From Micromonospora sp. DSM 45708 (GTDB taxonomy: Bacteria; Actinomycetota; Actinomycetes; Mycobacteriales; Micromonosporaceae), in NCBI RefSeq assembly GCF_039566955.1, contig NZ_CP154796.1, positions 6,262,001 to 6,326,000 of the forward strand: a DNA stretch of 64,000 nt, read 5' to 3'. A program made the translations under genes and the position numbers. The notes beneath the pieces are model-generated. The model ran no database searches and was not told the DNA's origin. It saw only the letters and a program-made list of their open reading frames with translations. This document shows, one piece after another, positions 43,702 through 51,508 of the stretch. Within the stretch, counting starts at the first letter, position 1; every line of letters begins with the position of its first letter.

Positions 43702-44486
43702 GGGCCTCGGCCTGGGCCGCCCAGCTCGGTGTGCTGGTGGTGCACAACGACCCGGTAGTGGAGGCGGAGCTGTGGGGCCGGGCACCGGCCGGGGTGACCG
43801 TGCACGCCGCGCGTTTCGAGAGCCCGACGAGCACCGGCGCGGAGTACACCTCGGAGAGCTGGCAGCGTCTCATCGCCCAGCCGGACGTCCGGCGGGGTCT
43901 GGTCCAGCTCGGCCAGATGGACCTGACCGCGATCTGCCTCTGCTTCGCGTCGGCGAGCTTCTTCGGCGGCCTGGAGTTCGACGCCGGATTCTCCGCCGCC
44001 GCCTCCGAACTGGCGGCCGGGACCCCGGTCTACACCGCCGGGGAGGCGATCCGGGCCGGGCTGGCCGAGTTGGGCGTACGCCGGCCGCTGGTGCTGGTGC
44101 CGCCGTGGTTCACCGACCCGACCTTCGCCGCGGCGCGGCGGTATCTCACCGCGGCGGGGTTCGAGGTGGCCGGACTGCTGCACTACCGCCTCGACACCGG
44201 ATGGAACGCGGTGGAACGACACCGCATCTTCGACCGGGGTGGCCGCTGGGCGGTCGACCCGGACGAGGTCTGCCGGCAGGTGGCCGCCCGTTTCCCGGCC
44301 GACGCGGACAGCGTGCTGATTCCCGGGAGCGGATTCCGCTCGTGGGACGCGGTGGCCCGGTTGGAGGCCGGCCTGGGTGTCCCGGTGGTCACCTCGAACC
44401 AGGCGTGCCTGCATCGACTGCTCACCGTCGCCGGTCTGGACCGGCCCGTGCCGGGCGGCGGCCGACTGGTCGACGCCGGCACCTGA
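43698..44486 (+). CDS. Maleate isomerase/Asp-Glu racemase-like protein lacking the usual cysteines
   Basis: A 262-residue protein with the arylmalonate decarboxylase/maleate-isomerase fold (LGVLVVHNDPVVEAELW, SFFGGLEF, GEAIRAGLAELGVRRPLVL, VPVVTSNQA). Active members have two catalytic Cys, in CTSxS near residue 75 and CTxLRT near 190. Here the first motif reads CFASASF, with Phe at the Cys position and a Cys one residue before it. The second is PGSGFRSW with no Cys. Either it catalyses different chemistry or acts on a bound intermediate. ATG 43698 overlaps the transporter stop (ATGA). Confidence 0.75.
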   Translation: MRASAWAAQLGVLVVHNDPVVEAELWGRAPAGVTVHAARFESPTSTGAEYTSESWQRLIAQPDVRRGLVQLGQMDLTAICLCFASASFFGGLEFDAGFSAAASELAAGTPVYTAGEAIRAGLAELGVRRPLVLVPPWFTDPTFAAARRYLTAAGFEVAGLLHYRLDTGWNAVERHRIFDRGGRWAVDPDEVCRQVAARFPADADSVLIPGSGFRSWDAVARLEAGLGVPVVTSNQACLHRLLTVAGLDRPVPGGGRLVDAGT

Positions 44487-44548
44487 TCCCACCCGTTCGG
44501 CGGCCCGTCCCGTGGGCGCCGACGCGACGACGAACGACAGGAGAGATC

Positions 44549-46000
44549 GTGCCCACCACATCGTTCTGTACCGCCTTCTACCGACAGGTCCACGACCGGC
44601 CCGACGCACCGGCCCTGTCCTGGGCCGGGGAGCAGATCAGTTACCGCCGGCTGGCGGACCTGGTCCGCGACGCCCGCGTCGCGGTCGACCAGCTACGACT
44701 CGACGCCGAGGTGCCGCTGTGCGTCCCGGCGGTCAAGTCGCCGGAGACCGTCGCGCTGCTGATCGCCGCGTTCGAGCTGGACCGTCGGGTGCTGCTGCCC
44801 TCCGCTTCGCTGGGCCCGGAGTCGCTGGCCGGCGTCTGCGCCGCGGTCGGCTGCGCCGACATCCTCGGCGCCACCGCCGACGGCGTGACGGTCCGGCCCA
44901 GCGGGGCGGCCGGTCGGGCCCTGCCCGGGGCCGGGTTGTTGCTGACCACCTCCGGTTCGACAGGTACGCCGAAGGTGGTCGAACTCGCCCCGGAAGGGGT
45001 GGACGCGTTCCTGACCTGGGCGGCCGGGGCCTTCGACATCGGGCCCGACGCCCGGGTCCTCAACTACGCGCCGCTGAACTTCGACCTGTGCCTGCTGGAC
45101 GTGTGGACCGCGCTGGCGACCGGCGCCTGCGTGGTGATGGTGGACCCGGACCGGGCGGTCGACGGCCCCTGGCTGGCGGAGTTCTGCCGGGAGGAGAGCC
45201 CCACGGTGGTGCAGGCCGTCCCGCTGTTCTTCCGGCTGGTCACCGACGCCGGTGGCCGGTTCCCGGGGGTACGCGACGTGCTGCTCACCGGGGACGCCGT
45301 GCCGCCGCCGCTGCTGGACCGGATCGGGCGGGCCTTCCCCCACGCGCGGTTGTGGAACGTCTACGGCTGCACCGAGACCAACGACAGCTTCCTGCACCGG
45401 GTGGAGCCGGCCGAGGTGGCGGCGCTCGGCGGAATACCGATCGGCCGGCCCATCGACGGGGTCGAGGTGTCCGTGGTGGACGCCGAGGGCGCGGAGATGA
45501 CCGGCGCCGGCGTGGGTGAGCTCATGGTGCGCACCCCGTTCCGGGCCCGGGGCTACCTGGACGCAGGGCCGAACGCCGCCCGCTGGCGGGACGGCTGGTT
45601 CCGCACCGGCGACCTCGTCCGGCGGGACGCCGCCGGGCTGTTCCTGCTGGCCGGCCGCAACGACGACCAGGTCAAGGTGCGCGGCGTCCGGACCAACCTG
45701 AAGGAGGTGGAGCAGGTGATGCTGACCCACCCGGAGGTGCTGGAGGCGGCGGTGCTCGCCGTGCCGGACGCCGAGGCGGGCAACGTCCTGCACGCGGTGG
45801 TCCGTCCCCGCGCGGCCTCGGACGTCAACGGGCTGCATCTGCGCCTGCACTGCGCGGCGGCGCTGCCCCGGACGGCCATCCCCGGCGTGTTCGTGCTGGT
45901 CGACGACGCGCTACCCCGGACGTCGACCGGGAAGGTCGACCGCAACGTGCTGCGGGCGCGTCGCGAGCGGACCGCCTCCGGCGCCACCGAGGGGCGGTGA
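44549..46000 (+). CDS. Stand-alone adenylation enzyme (prolyl-AMP-ligase-like, PltF type)
   Basis: A 483-residue amino-acid:carrier-protein ligase. Core motifs: A3 LLTTSGSTGTPKVVEL, A5 NVYGCTETND, A7 GWFRTGDLV, A8 GRNDDQVKVRGVRTNLKEVE and A10 LPRTSTGKVDRN with the catalytic Lys. The CTETNDSF stretch and FNFDLCLLDVW-like segment resemble PltF/RedM-type prolyl-AMP ligases, so proline or a proline analogue is the first guess. It would load the free carrier protein at 39807. Start GTG 44549 has AGGAGA at the right distance. It stops 5 bp before the dehydrogenase gene. Confidence 0.87.
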   Translation: MPTTSFCTAFYRQVHDRPDAPALSWAGEQISYRRLADLVRDARVAVDQLRLDAEVPLCVPAVKSPETVALLIAAFELDRRVLLPSASLGPESLAGVCAAVGCADILGATADGVTVRPSGAAGRALPGAGLLLTTSGSTGTPKVVELAPEGVDAFLTWAAGAFDIGPDARVLNYAPLNFDLCLLDVWTALATGACVVMVDPDRAVDGPWLAEFCREESPTVVQAVPLFFRLVTDAGGRFPGVRDVLLTGDAVPPPLLDRIGRAFPHARLWNVYGCTETNDSFLHRVEPAEVAALGGIPIGRPIDGVEVSVVDAEGAEMTGAGVGELMVRTPFRARGYLDAGPNAARWRDGWFRTGDLVRRDAAGLFLLAGRNDDQVKVRGVRTNLKEVEQVMLTHPEVLEAAVLAVPDAEAGNVLHAVVRPRAASDVNGLHLRLHCAAALPRTAIPGVFVLVDDALPRTSTGKVDRNVLRARRERTASGATEGR

Positions 46001-46004
46001 CGAC

Positions 46005-47144
46005 ATGCCCAACTGGACCGATGACCAGCGTGAGCTGCGTGGCCTGGCTGAGGAGCTGGGCGCCGCCGCGGGCGACGGGCACCTGGACCGGGACGCCGAC
46101 CGGGAGTTCGGCGTCGCGGCCTGGAAGCTGATCCGGGAGACCGGCCTGCTCGGGCTGCCGTTCGACGAGCGGTGGGGCGGGTTGGGCCAGGACCTGCTCA
46201 CCACCATGTACGTCCTGGAGGGGCTGGGGTACGCCTGCCGCGACGGCGGGTTCAGCTTCTCCGTCTCGACCCACATCGTCAGCACCGGCGTTCCGCTGCA
46301 ACGGTTCGGGTCCGCCGAGCTCAAGCAGCGCTATCTGCCGCAGGTCAGCGACGGTTCCGTGATCGGGGCGCACGCGATCACCGAGCCGTCGGGTGGCTCC
46401 GACGTGATGGCCATGCGGACGACAGCGGTGCGCGACGGCGACCACTACGTACTCAACGGCAGCAAGGCGTTCGTCACCAACGGCCCGATCGCCGACGTGA
46501 TCGTGGTCTACGCCCTGACCGGTAAGCGGGGCAGCCCGGCGGCGCTGACCGCGTTCCTGGTGGAGCGGGACACGCCGGGCCTGGTGGTCGGGCCACCGGT
46601 GTCGAAGATGGGCCTGACCACCTCGCCGTTCTCGGAGCTGTTCTTCGACGACTGCCGGGTCCCGGCGACGAACGTGATCGGTTCGCCCGGCGCCGGCTTC
46701 CTGATCATGGATCACGTCATGAAGTGGGAGATCCTCTGCTCCTTCGTGATCAATGTGGGCGAGATGCAGCACCGGCTGGAGCGCTCGATCGAGTACGCCC
46801 GGTCCCGGGTGCAGTTCGGTCAGCCGATCGGCTCCTTCCAGTCGGTGTCGAACCGGATCGTCGACATGCACATCGCGGTGGAGAACGCCCGCAGGTGGCT
46901 GTACGACACCGGGCGACGCCACGTCGACGGCGAGAACGTCACCGTCGACATCGCGGCCAGCAAGCTGATCGCCAGCGAGAGCAACGTCGCCGTCGCGCTC
47001 GCCGCCGTCCAGGTCTTCGGTGGCTACGGCTACACCAGCGAGTACGGCCTGGAGAAGGACCTCCGTAACGCCGTCGCCGGAACCATCTATTCCGGCACCT
47101 CCGACGTCCAGCGCCAGCGGATCGCCCGGATGCTCGGCCTCTGA
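46005..47144 (+). CDS. Acyl-CoA-dehydrogenase-fold flavoprotein (PltE-like aminoacyl-carrier dehydrogenase)
   Basis: A 379-residue FAD enzyme of the ACAD fold: AITEPSGGSD, FFDDCRVPATNVIG, ARSRVQFGQPIGSFQSVSNR and FGGYGYTSEYGLEKDLRN. The usual C-terminal catalytic Glu position is Ser (TIYSGTSDVQ), while a Glu in MKWEILC (E242) could be the base, as in PltE-type prolyl-S-PCP dehydrogenases. This supports oxidation of the carrier-bound amino acid (e.g. proline to pyrrole) rather than fatty acyl-CoA. ATG 46005 follows the ligase by 4 bp. Confidence 0.87.
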   Translation: MPNWTDDQRELRGLAEELGAAAGDGHLDRDADREFGVAAWKLIRETGLLGLPFDERWGGLGQDLLTTMYVLEGLGYACRDGGFSFSVSTHIVSTGVPLQRFGSAELKQRYLPQVSDGSVIGAHAITEPSGGSDVMAMRTTAVRDGDHYVLNGSKAFVTNGPIADVIVVYALTGKRGSPAALTAFLVERDTPGLVVGPPVSKMGLTTSPFSELFFDDCRVPATNVIGSPGAGFLIMDHVMKWEILCSFVINVGEMQHRLERSIEYARSRVQFGQPIGSFQSVSNRIVDMHIAVENARRWLYDTGRRHVDGENVTVDIAASKLIASESNVAVALAAVQVFGGYGYTSEYGLEKDLRNAVAGTIYSGTSDVQRQRIARMLGL

Positions 47145-47189
47145 TTCCCGGCACCACCCCTTCCGTCCACATCCCTGGAGGACCACCCC

Positions 47190-47882
47190 ATGTCGACCGC
47201 CCTCACCCACGCCCCTCTGCTCACCTCCACCGAGTTCCTCGACCACGATTCCGATGTCGTGCGCGACTTCGTCGCCCGGCACCTGCCCGACGCGCCGGAG
47301 GCCACGCCGACCGAGCGGGCGGTGGCCCTCTACTACGCCGTCCGCGACGGCATCCACTACGAGGTGTACGGGGCGGACCTGTCCCGGCACGGCCTCCGGG
47401 CCAGCTCGACGATCACCAGGGGCACCGGCTTCTGCGTCCACAAGTCCATCGCGTACGCCGCCGCGCTACGGGCGGTCGGCGTCCCGAGCCGGATCTACTA
47501 CGGCGATGTCCGCAACCACCTCGCCTCCCCGCAGCTCGAGGAGCTGATGGGCGGCAACGTCTTCACCTTCCACAGTCTGACGACGGTGTACCTGGAGGGT
47601 CGGTGGGTCCGGGCCACCCCGGTCTTCAACCGGATGCTCTGCCGGCTCTACAAGATCAAACCGTTGGAGTTCGACGGACTCACCGACTCGATGTACCACC
47701 CCTACGACGACGAGGGTCGCCGGCACATGGAGTTCCTCCGCGAGCACGGCGAGTTCGACGACGTCCCGTACGACATGGTCGTCGGTGGCATCCGCTCCGC
47801 CCACCCCAAGCTCTTCGCCAGCCGGTACGCCACCGCCCGCGGGTCGCTGGTGGCCGATGCGACGGTTCGGGGAGGTGCGTGA
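47190..47882 (+). CDS. Transglutaminase-like protein
   Basis: A 230-residue protein with the papain-like transglutaminase core: Cys82 in GTGFCVHKS, and a His128 in TFHSLTTVYLEGRWV; the position of the usual Asp is VRATPVFN. Stand-alone TGase-like enzymes in natural-product clusters (e.g. AdmF) form amide bonds from carrier-bound acyl groups. That role fits a cluster that has a carrier protein but no condensation domain; inference. GGAGG precedes ATG 47190, and the stop overlaps the glycosyltransferase start by one base. Confidence 0.82.
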   Translation: MSTALTHAPLLTSTEFLDHDSDVVRDFVARHLPDAPEATPTERAVALYYAVRDGIHYEVYGADLSRHGLRASSTITRGTGFCVHKSIAYAAALRAVGVPSRIYYGDVRNHLASPQLEELMGGNVFTFHSLTTVYLEGRWVRATPVFNRMLCRLYKIKPLEFDGLTDSMYHPYDDEGRRHMEFLREHGEFDDVPYDMVVGGIRSAHPKLFASRYATARGSLVADATVRGGA

Positions 47883-48661
47883 TGGGCCGGGTGGATACGG
47901 CCACGGCCACCGTGCACGCCGCCGCCCGGCGGGACACGGTCGACCTGGAGCTGGTCGTGCCGGCGTTCAACGAGGCCGCCCGACTGCCGGCCACGCTCGC
48001 CGAGGTGACCACGTTCCTGGCCGGTCAACGCTGGCGGTCCCGGGTGGTGGTGGTGGACAACGGAAGCACCGATGACACCGCCACCGTCGTGGAGGCCGGC
48101 AACTGGGAAACCGAGGTGGTGGTGGTCGGATGTTCCCGGCCGGGCAAGGGCGCGGCGGTCGGGCGCGGAATCGCCGGCAGCCGGGCGCGCTTCGTCGGTT
48201 TCATCGACGCCGACCTCTCCACGCCGGTGCCGACCCTGACCCGGGCGGTCGACGCGTTGGAGGCGGGCGCCGCGGCGGCCATCGCGTCCCGGCACGCCCC
48301 GGGAGCCGAACTGGCCTGTCCGCAGCCGGTCGCCCGCCGGCTGGGCGGTTCGGTGTTCCGGGCGCTGGCGAGGCAGCTCGTTCCCGGGGTGTACGACACC
48401 CAGTGCGGGTTCAAGCTCTTCGACCGACCGGCCGTCCAGCGGGCCCTGCGCCGCTGCCACGTCAGCGGCTTCGCCTTCGACGTGGAACTGCTGCGTCAGA
48501 TCCGTCGGGCCGGGGGCCGGATCACCGAGGTCCCGGTCGTCTGGACCGACGACGAGCGCTCCACGTTCCGCCCGCTGCGGGACGGCCGGGCAGCCTTCGC
48601 CGACCTGTTCCGCCTCTACCGGGCGGACCTGCTCGGCACGGCCGGGGCGGGTGTGCGATGA
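47882..48661 (+). CDS. GT2 glycosyltransferase (polyprenol-phosphate-mannose-synthase-like)
   Basis: A 259-residue GT-A enzyme: VPAFNEAARLP, DNGSTDDT, GKGAAVGRG and FIDADLSTP (D-x-D-like metal site). It is the DPM1/ALG5 type, which transfers mannose or glucose from GDP- or UDP-sugar to polyprenyl phosphate. No membrane anchor is visible. With the GT87 enzyme two genes on, it could make the lipid-linked donor. ATG 47882 overlaps the transglutaminase-like stop (TGATG). Confidence 0.88.
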   Translation: MGRVDTATATVHAAARRDTVDLELVVPAFNEAARLPATLAEVTTFLAGQRWRSRVVVVDNGSTDDTATVVEAGNWETEVVVVGCSRPGKGAAVGRGIAGSRARFVGFIDADLSTPVPTLTRAVDALEAGAAAAIASRHAPGAELACPQPVARRLGGSVFRALARQLVPGVYDTQCGFKLFDRPAVQRALRRCHVSGFAFDVELLRQIRRAGGRITEVPVVWTDDERSTFRPLRDGRAAFADLFRLYRADLLGTAGAGVR

Positions 48662-50070
48662 GCCCGTACCGGCCACGCCCGGCGGACCGCCGGGTGCTGG
48701 TGGTCGGCGGACGCGACCCGCGTCAGCCGGGCACCGCTGCCACCGAGCGCTACCTGCACGAGGTCACCCGACGCTGGGCGGCGGACGGCACGCGGGTCAC
48801 CTGGGCCGCGCCCCGGCTGCCGGGCCGTCCCGCCCAGGAGACGATCGCCGGGGTACGGGTGCTGCGTGCCACCCGACCGTTGGGCGCGGTGGCGCGTGCG
48901 ATGCGGGACGGGGACCGCTTCGACGTGGTCCTGGCCGCCGGCGGGCCGATCGGCGCCCTGCCGCTGGTCGTCGGCCCTTCCGTCCCCGTGGTCGAGGTGG
49001 CGCACCGGACCGACCGCCACGCCGGCACCCGCTCGGGTCAGCTCCTGGCCGGCGCGGTGGGCCGGTGGAGCCGGACGGACCGGGTGACCGTGGCGCTGTC
49101 GCCGTCGGCGCGGCACGACCTGCGCCGCCGGCTCGGCCTCCGGGGGCCGATCTTCGTGGTGCCGCCCGGCACGACGACGCCCGCTCCGGACGGCGGCACA
49201 GCCCGCGCACCGGTCCCGACCGTCGTGGTCGAGGCCGAACTGGTCCCGCAGGAAGGGCTCGATGTCCTGCTCGACGCGTTGCCGGCGGTCGTGGCCGCAC
49301 TGCCGGACCTGCGGGTCGAGATCCTCGGCGACGGCCCGGACCTCGCGCGGCTGCGCCGGCTGGTGGAGGCCCGACGGTTGGCGTCCTCGGTGACCCTGCA
49401 CGGCCCGCTCGTCCCGGAGCTGCGGGACCGGTGGTGGCGTCGCGCCTGGTTGACCGCCTGCACCGGGACACGTGAGGGACGCGCCTCCCGGCTGCTCGAC
49501 GCCGCCGCGTACGGCGTGCCGGGGGTGGCGCTGGCCACCGCCGGTGCCCGGGGCTTCGTACGGCAGGGCCGCACCGGCGAGATCGTCGGTTCGGCCGACC
49601 GGCTGTCGGAGGCGCTCGTCGGCCAACTCGTCGCGTTGACCGACGACGAGGTCGCCCGCGGGTTCGCCGAAGCGTGCCGGGCCTGGGCCGCCCGGTTCAC
49701 CTGGGACCGGACGGCCGCCCTGCTCGCCGGCGTGGTCGAGCACCAGATCCGGACGGCCCGGTCCGGACCGACCCGCCGCCGGTCGGCCCGCCCGGACATC
49801 GCCACCCTGGTCAGGTTTCCCGAGCGGGGGCCGGTGCCGGTCGGCGCGCTGCGCCCGACCGACGAGGTCGACGTGGCGGACGAGCAGGTCAGCCTTCTGC
49901 TCAACGGATGCGACGAACTCGACGCGCTCGGGGTGCTGGACCGTCTCGGCGCGACCGGCGCGGAGCTGCGCCTCGCCGGCCACGACGAACTGCTGATCGG
50001 GCCGCGTCCACTCCCGCCGGTCCTGGCCGGGCGTGCGCCCCACCTTCCCTTCGTGACAGACAGGAGTTGA
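48658..50070 (+). CDS. GT4-family glycosyltransferase with C-terminal extension
   Basis: A 470-residue GT-B enzyme: N-terminal acceptor half (VLVVGGRDPRQPG, AAGGPIGALPLVV), C-terminal donor half (VPPGTTTPAP, VLLDALPAVVAALPDLRVEILGDGP and LLDAAAYGVPGVAL). The E-x7-E motif of GT4 retaining enzymes is not clear. Residues ~385-470 are an extra domain after the Rossmann pair, ending in a VADEQVSLLLNGCDELDALG segment unlike normal GT4 tails. The start overlaps the previous stop by four bases. Confidence 0.83.
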   Translation: MSPYRPRPADRRVLVVGGRDPRQPGTAATERYLHEVTRRWAADGTRVTWAAPRLPGRPAQETIAGVRVLRATRPLGAVARAMRDGDRFDVVLAAGGPIGALPLVVGPSVPVVEVAHRTDRHAGTRSGQLLAGAVGRWSRTDRVTVALSPSARHDLRRRLGLRGPIFVVPPGTTTPAPDGGTARAPVPTVVVEAELVPQEGLDVLLDALPAVVAALPDLRVEILGDGPDLARLRRLVEARRLASSVTLHGPLVPELRDRWWRRAWLTACTGTREGRASRLLDAAAYGVPGVALATAGARGFVRQGRTGEIVGSADRLSEALVGQLVALTDDEVARGFAEACRAWAARFTWDRTAALLAGVVEHQIRTARSGPTRRRSARPDIATLVRFPERGPVPVGALRPTDEVDVADEQVSLLLNGCDELDALGVLDRLGATGAELRLAGHDELLIGPRPLPPVLAGRAPHLPFVTDRS

Positions 50071-50073
50071 CCC

Positions 50074-51360
50074 ATGCGGACGACAGAGATCGAATCACTG
50101 CCATCGAGCCGACGGCTCAACATCGGCACGATCGCGGCCGTGGTGATCGCGGCGCTCGCGCTGGCCGTGATCGCCGAGGCGATCTTCACCCGCGACCCGT
50201 ACTGGGCGCTGCGGTGGACGGTGGACCTCAAGGTCTACCTGGCCAGCGGCGAGGCGGTGCGGCACGGCACGTCGCTCTACGACGTGGCGATCCAGAACCC
50301 GATGTACGGGCCGATGCCCTACCTCTACCCGCCGCTGACCGCGATCCTCTTCTTCGTACCGCTGTCCCTGTTGCCGATCGGTGCGGCGAGCCTGGTGTGG
50401 AACACGCTGTCGCTGATCGCCCTGGGCGCGGTCGCCTGGCTCTCGCTGGGCATCGCCGGAGTCCGCACCCCGCGTACCCGGGCCGTGCTGACCCTGGTCG
50501 TGCTCCTCCTGGCCACCTGGCTGCTGCCGGTACGGATCCAGCTCATCGCCGGCCAGATCAACATGTTCCTCCTGCTGCTGGTGCTGCTGGACTTCCGCGG
50601 CTACACCGGCCGGTGGCGTGGACTGGGCATCGGGATCGCGGCCGGGCTGAAGGTCACCCCGTTGATCTTCATCGCGTACCTGGTGGTGACCCGGCAGTGG
50701 CGCGCGGCCGGCACCGCCACGGCGGCCTTCCTCGGCACGGTCGCCCTCGGTTTCGTCCTGCTGCCGGCGGACGCGGCGCGGTACTGGGGTGGCCTGGTGC
50801 TGCACTCGTCGCGGGCCGGTGGAGTGTGGGACACCCCGAACCAGTCGCTCTCCGGGGCCATGGCCCGGGGGGTGTCGAGCACCCAGTTCGCGCACTGGTG
50901 GCTGGTGGTGCTGGCGGTCGTGGCGGTCGTCGGGCTGGCGGTGGCCCGCTACGTCCACCGGAACGGCTCGGACTTCCTGGGCTTCTCCGCCGCCGCCATC
51001 ACCGGGCTGCTGGTCTCGCCGGTGAGTTGGGAACACCACTGGGTGTACGTGATCCCGCTGCTGGTCTGGCTCGCGGTCGAGGCCTACCGGAACCGCTCCG
51101 CCGCGCTGGCCGCGCTGACGGTCGGGCTGGTGACGGTCTTCTCGGTCCGGGTCTTCTCGCTGCTGGGCATCCAGGAGTCGCCGCCGGCGCCGATGGCGCT
51201 GGCGGGCTGGGAGCAGGTGATCGCCGCGTTGTTCCCGCTGACCGGCCTGCTGCTCCTCCTGGCCGGCCCGATCTGGCTCCGTCGGGCCGGTCGGGTGCCG
51301 GCGGTCGAGCCCGCCGGACGGATGCTGATCCGTGAGCCCGTGGGGGCCGTGACGGGTTAG
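50074..51360 (+). CDS. GT87 polyprenol-phosphate-mannose-dependent mannosyltransferase
   Basis: A 428-residue polytopic membrane glycosyltransferase with about ten helices. The GT87 (PimE-like) pattern: DLKVYLASGEAVRHGTSLYD, YLYPPLTAILFF and a Trp-Glu-His loop VSWEHHWVYVIPLLVW. It would transfer mannose from polyprenyl-phosphate mannose on the outer side of the membrane. It is 4 bp from the GT4 stop and is the last gene of the run; a hairpin follows. Confidence 0.9.
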   Translation: MRTTEIESLPSSRRLNIGTIAAVVIAALALAVIAEAIFTRDPYWALRWTVDLKVYLASGEAVRHGTSLYDVAIQNPMYGPMPYLYPPLTAILFFVPLSLLPIGAASLVWNTLSLIALGAVAWLSLGIAGVRTPRTRAVLTLVVLLLATWLLPVRIQLIAGQINMFLLLLVLLDFRGYTGRWRGLGIGIAAGLKVTPLIFIAYLVVTRQWRAAGTATAAFLGTVALGFVLLPADAARYWGGLVLHSSRAGGVWDTPNQSLSGAMARGVSSTQFAHWWLVVLAVVAVVGLAVARYVHRNGSDFLGFSAAAITGLLVSPVSWEHHWVYVIPLLVWLAVEAYRNRSAALAALTVGLVTVFSVRVFSLLGIQESPPAPMALAGWEQVIAALFPLTGLLLLLAGPIWLRRAGRVPAVEPAGRMLIREPVGAVTG

Positions 51361-51373
51361 ACGGGCGTGCCGG

Positions 51374-51413
51374 CGCCGCGGGGGACGACGTGACAGCGTC
51401 GTCCCCCGCGGCG
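51374..51413. terminator. Bidirectional terminator at the right end of the cluster
   Basis: Perfect 17-bp arms (51374-51390, 51397-51413) with loop TGACAG start 14 bp after the GT87 stop, between it and the convergent LacI gene. Confidence 0.9.
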
Positions 51414-51508
51414 TCGTCCGGTCCGGTGACGTGCGCCGGTCAGGCAGGGCAGGCACGACGGCGGACGCGGACGCCGGTGGGCGCGGTGGCGGGCGGATCG
51501 CGGAGTGA

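Noticed and set aside
35355..51360. An indigoidine or minimycin cluster
   Set aside because: The PsuG/HAD pair matches, but there is no IndC-type NRPS with an oxidation domain; the ligase is stand-alone.
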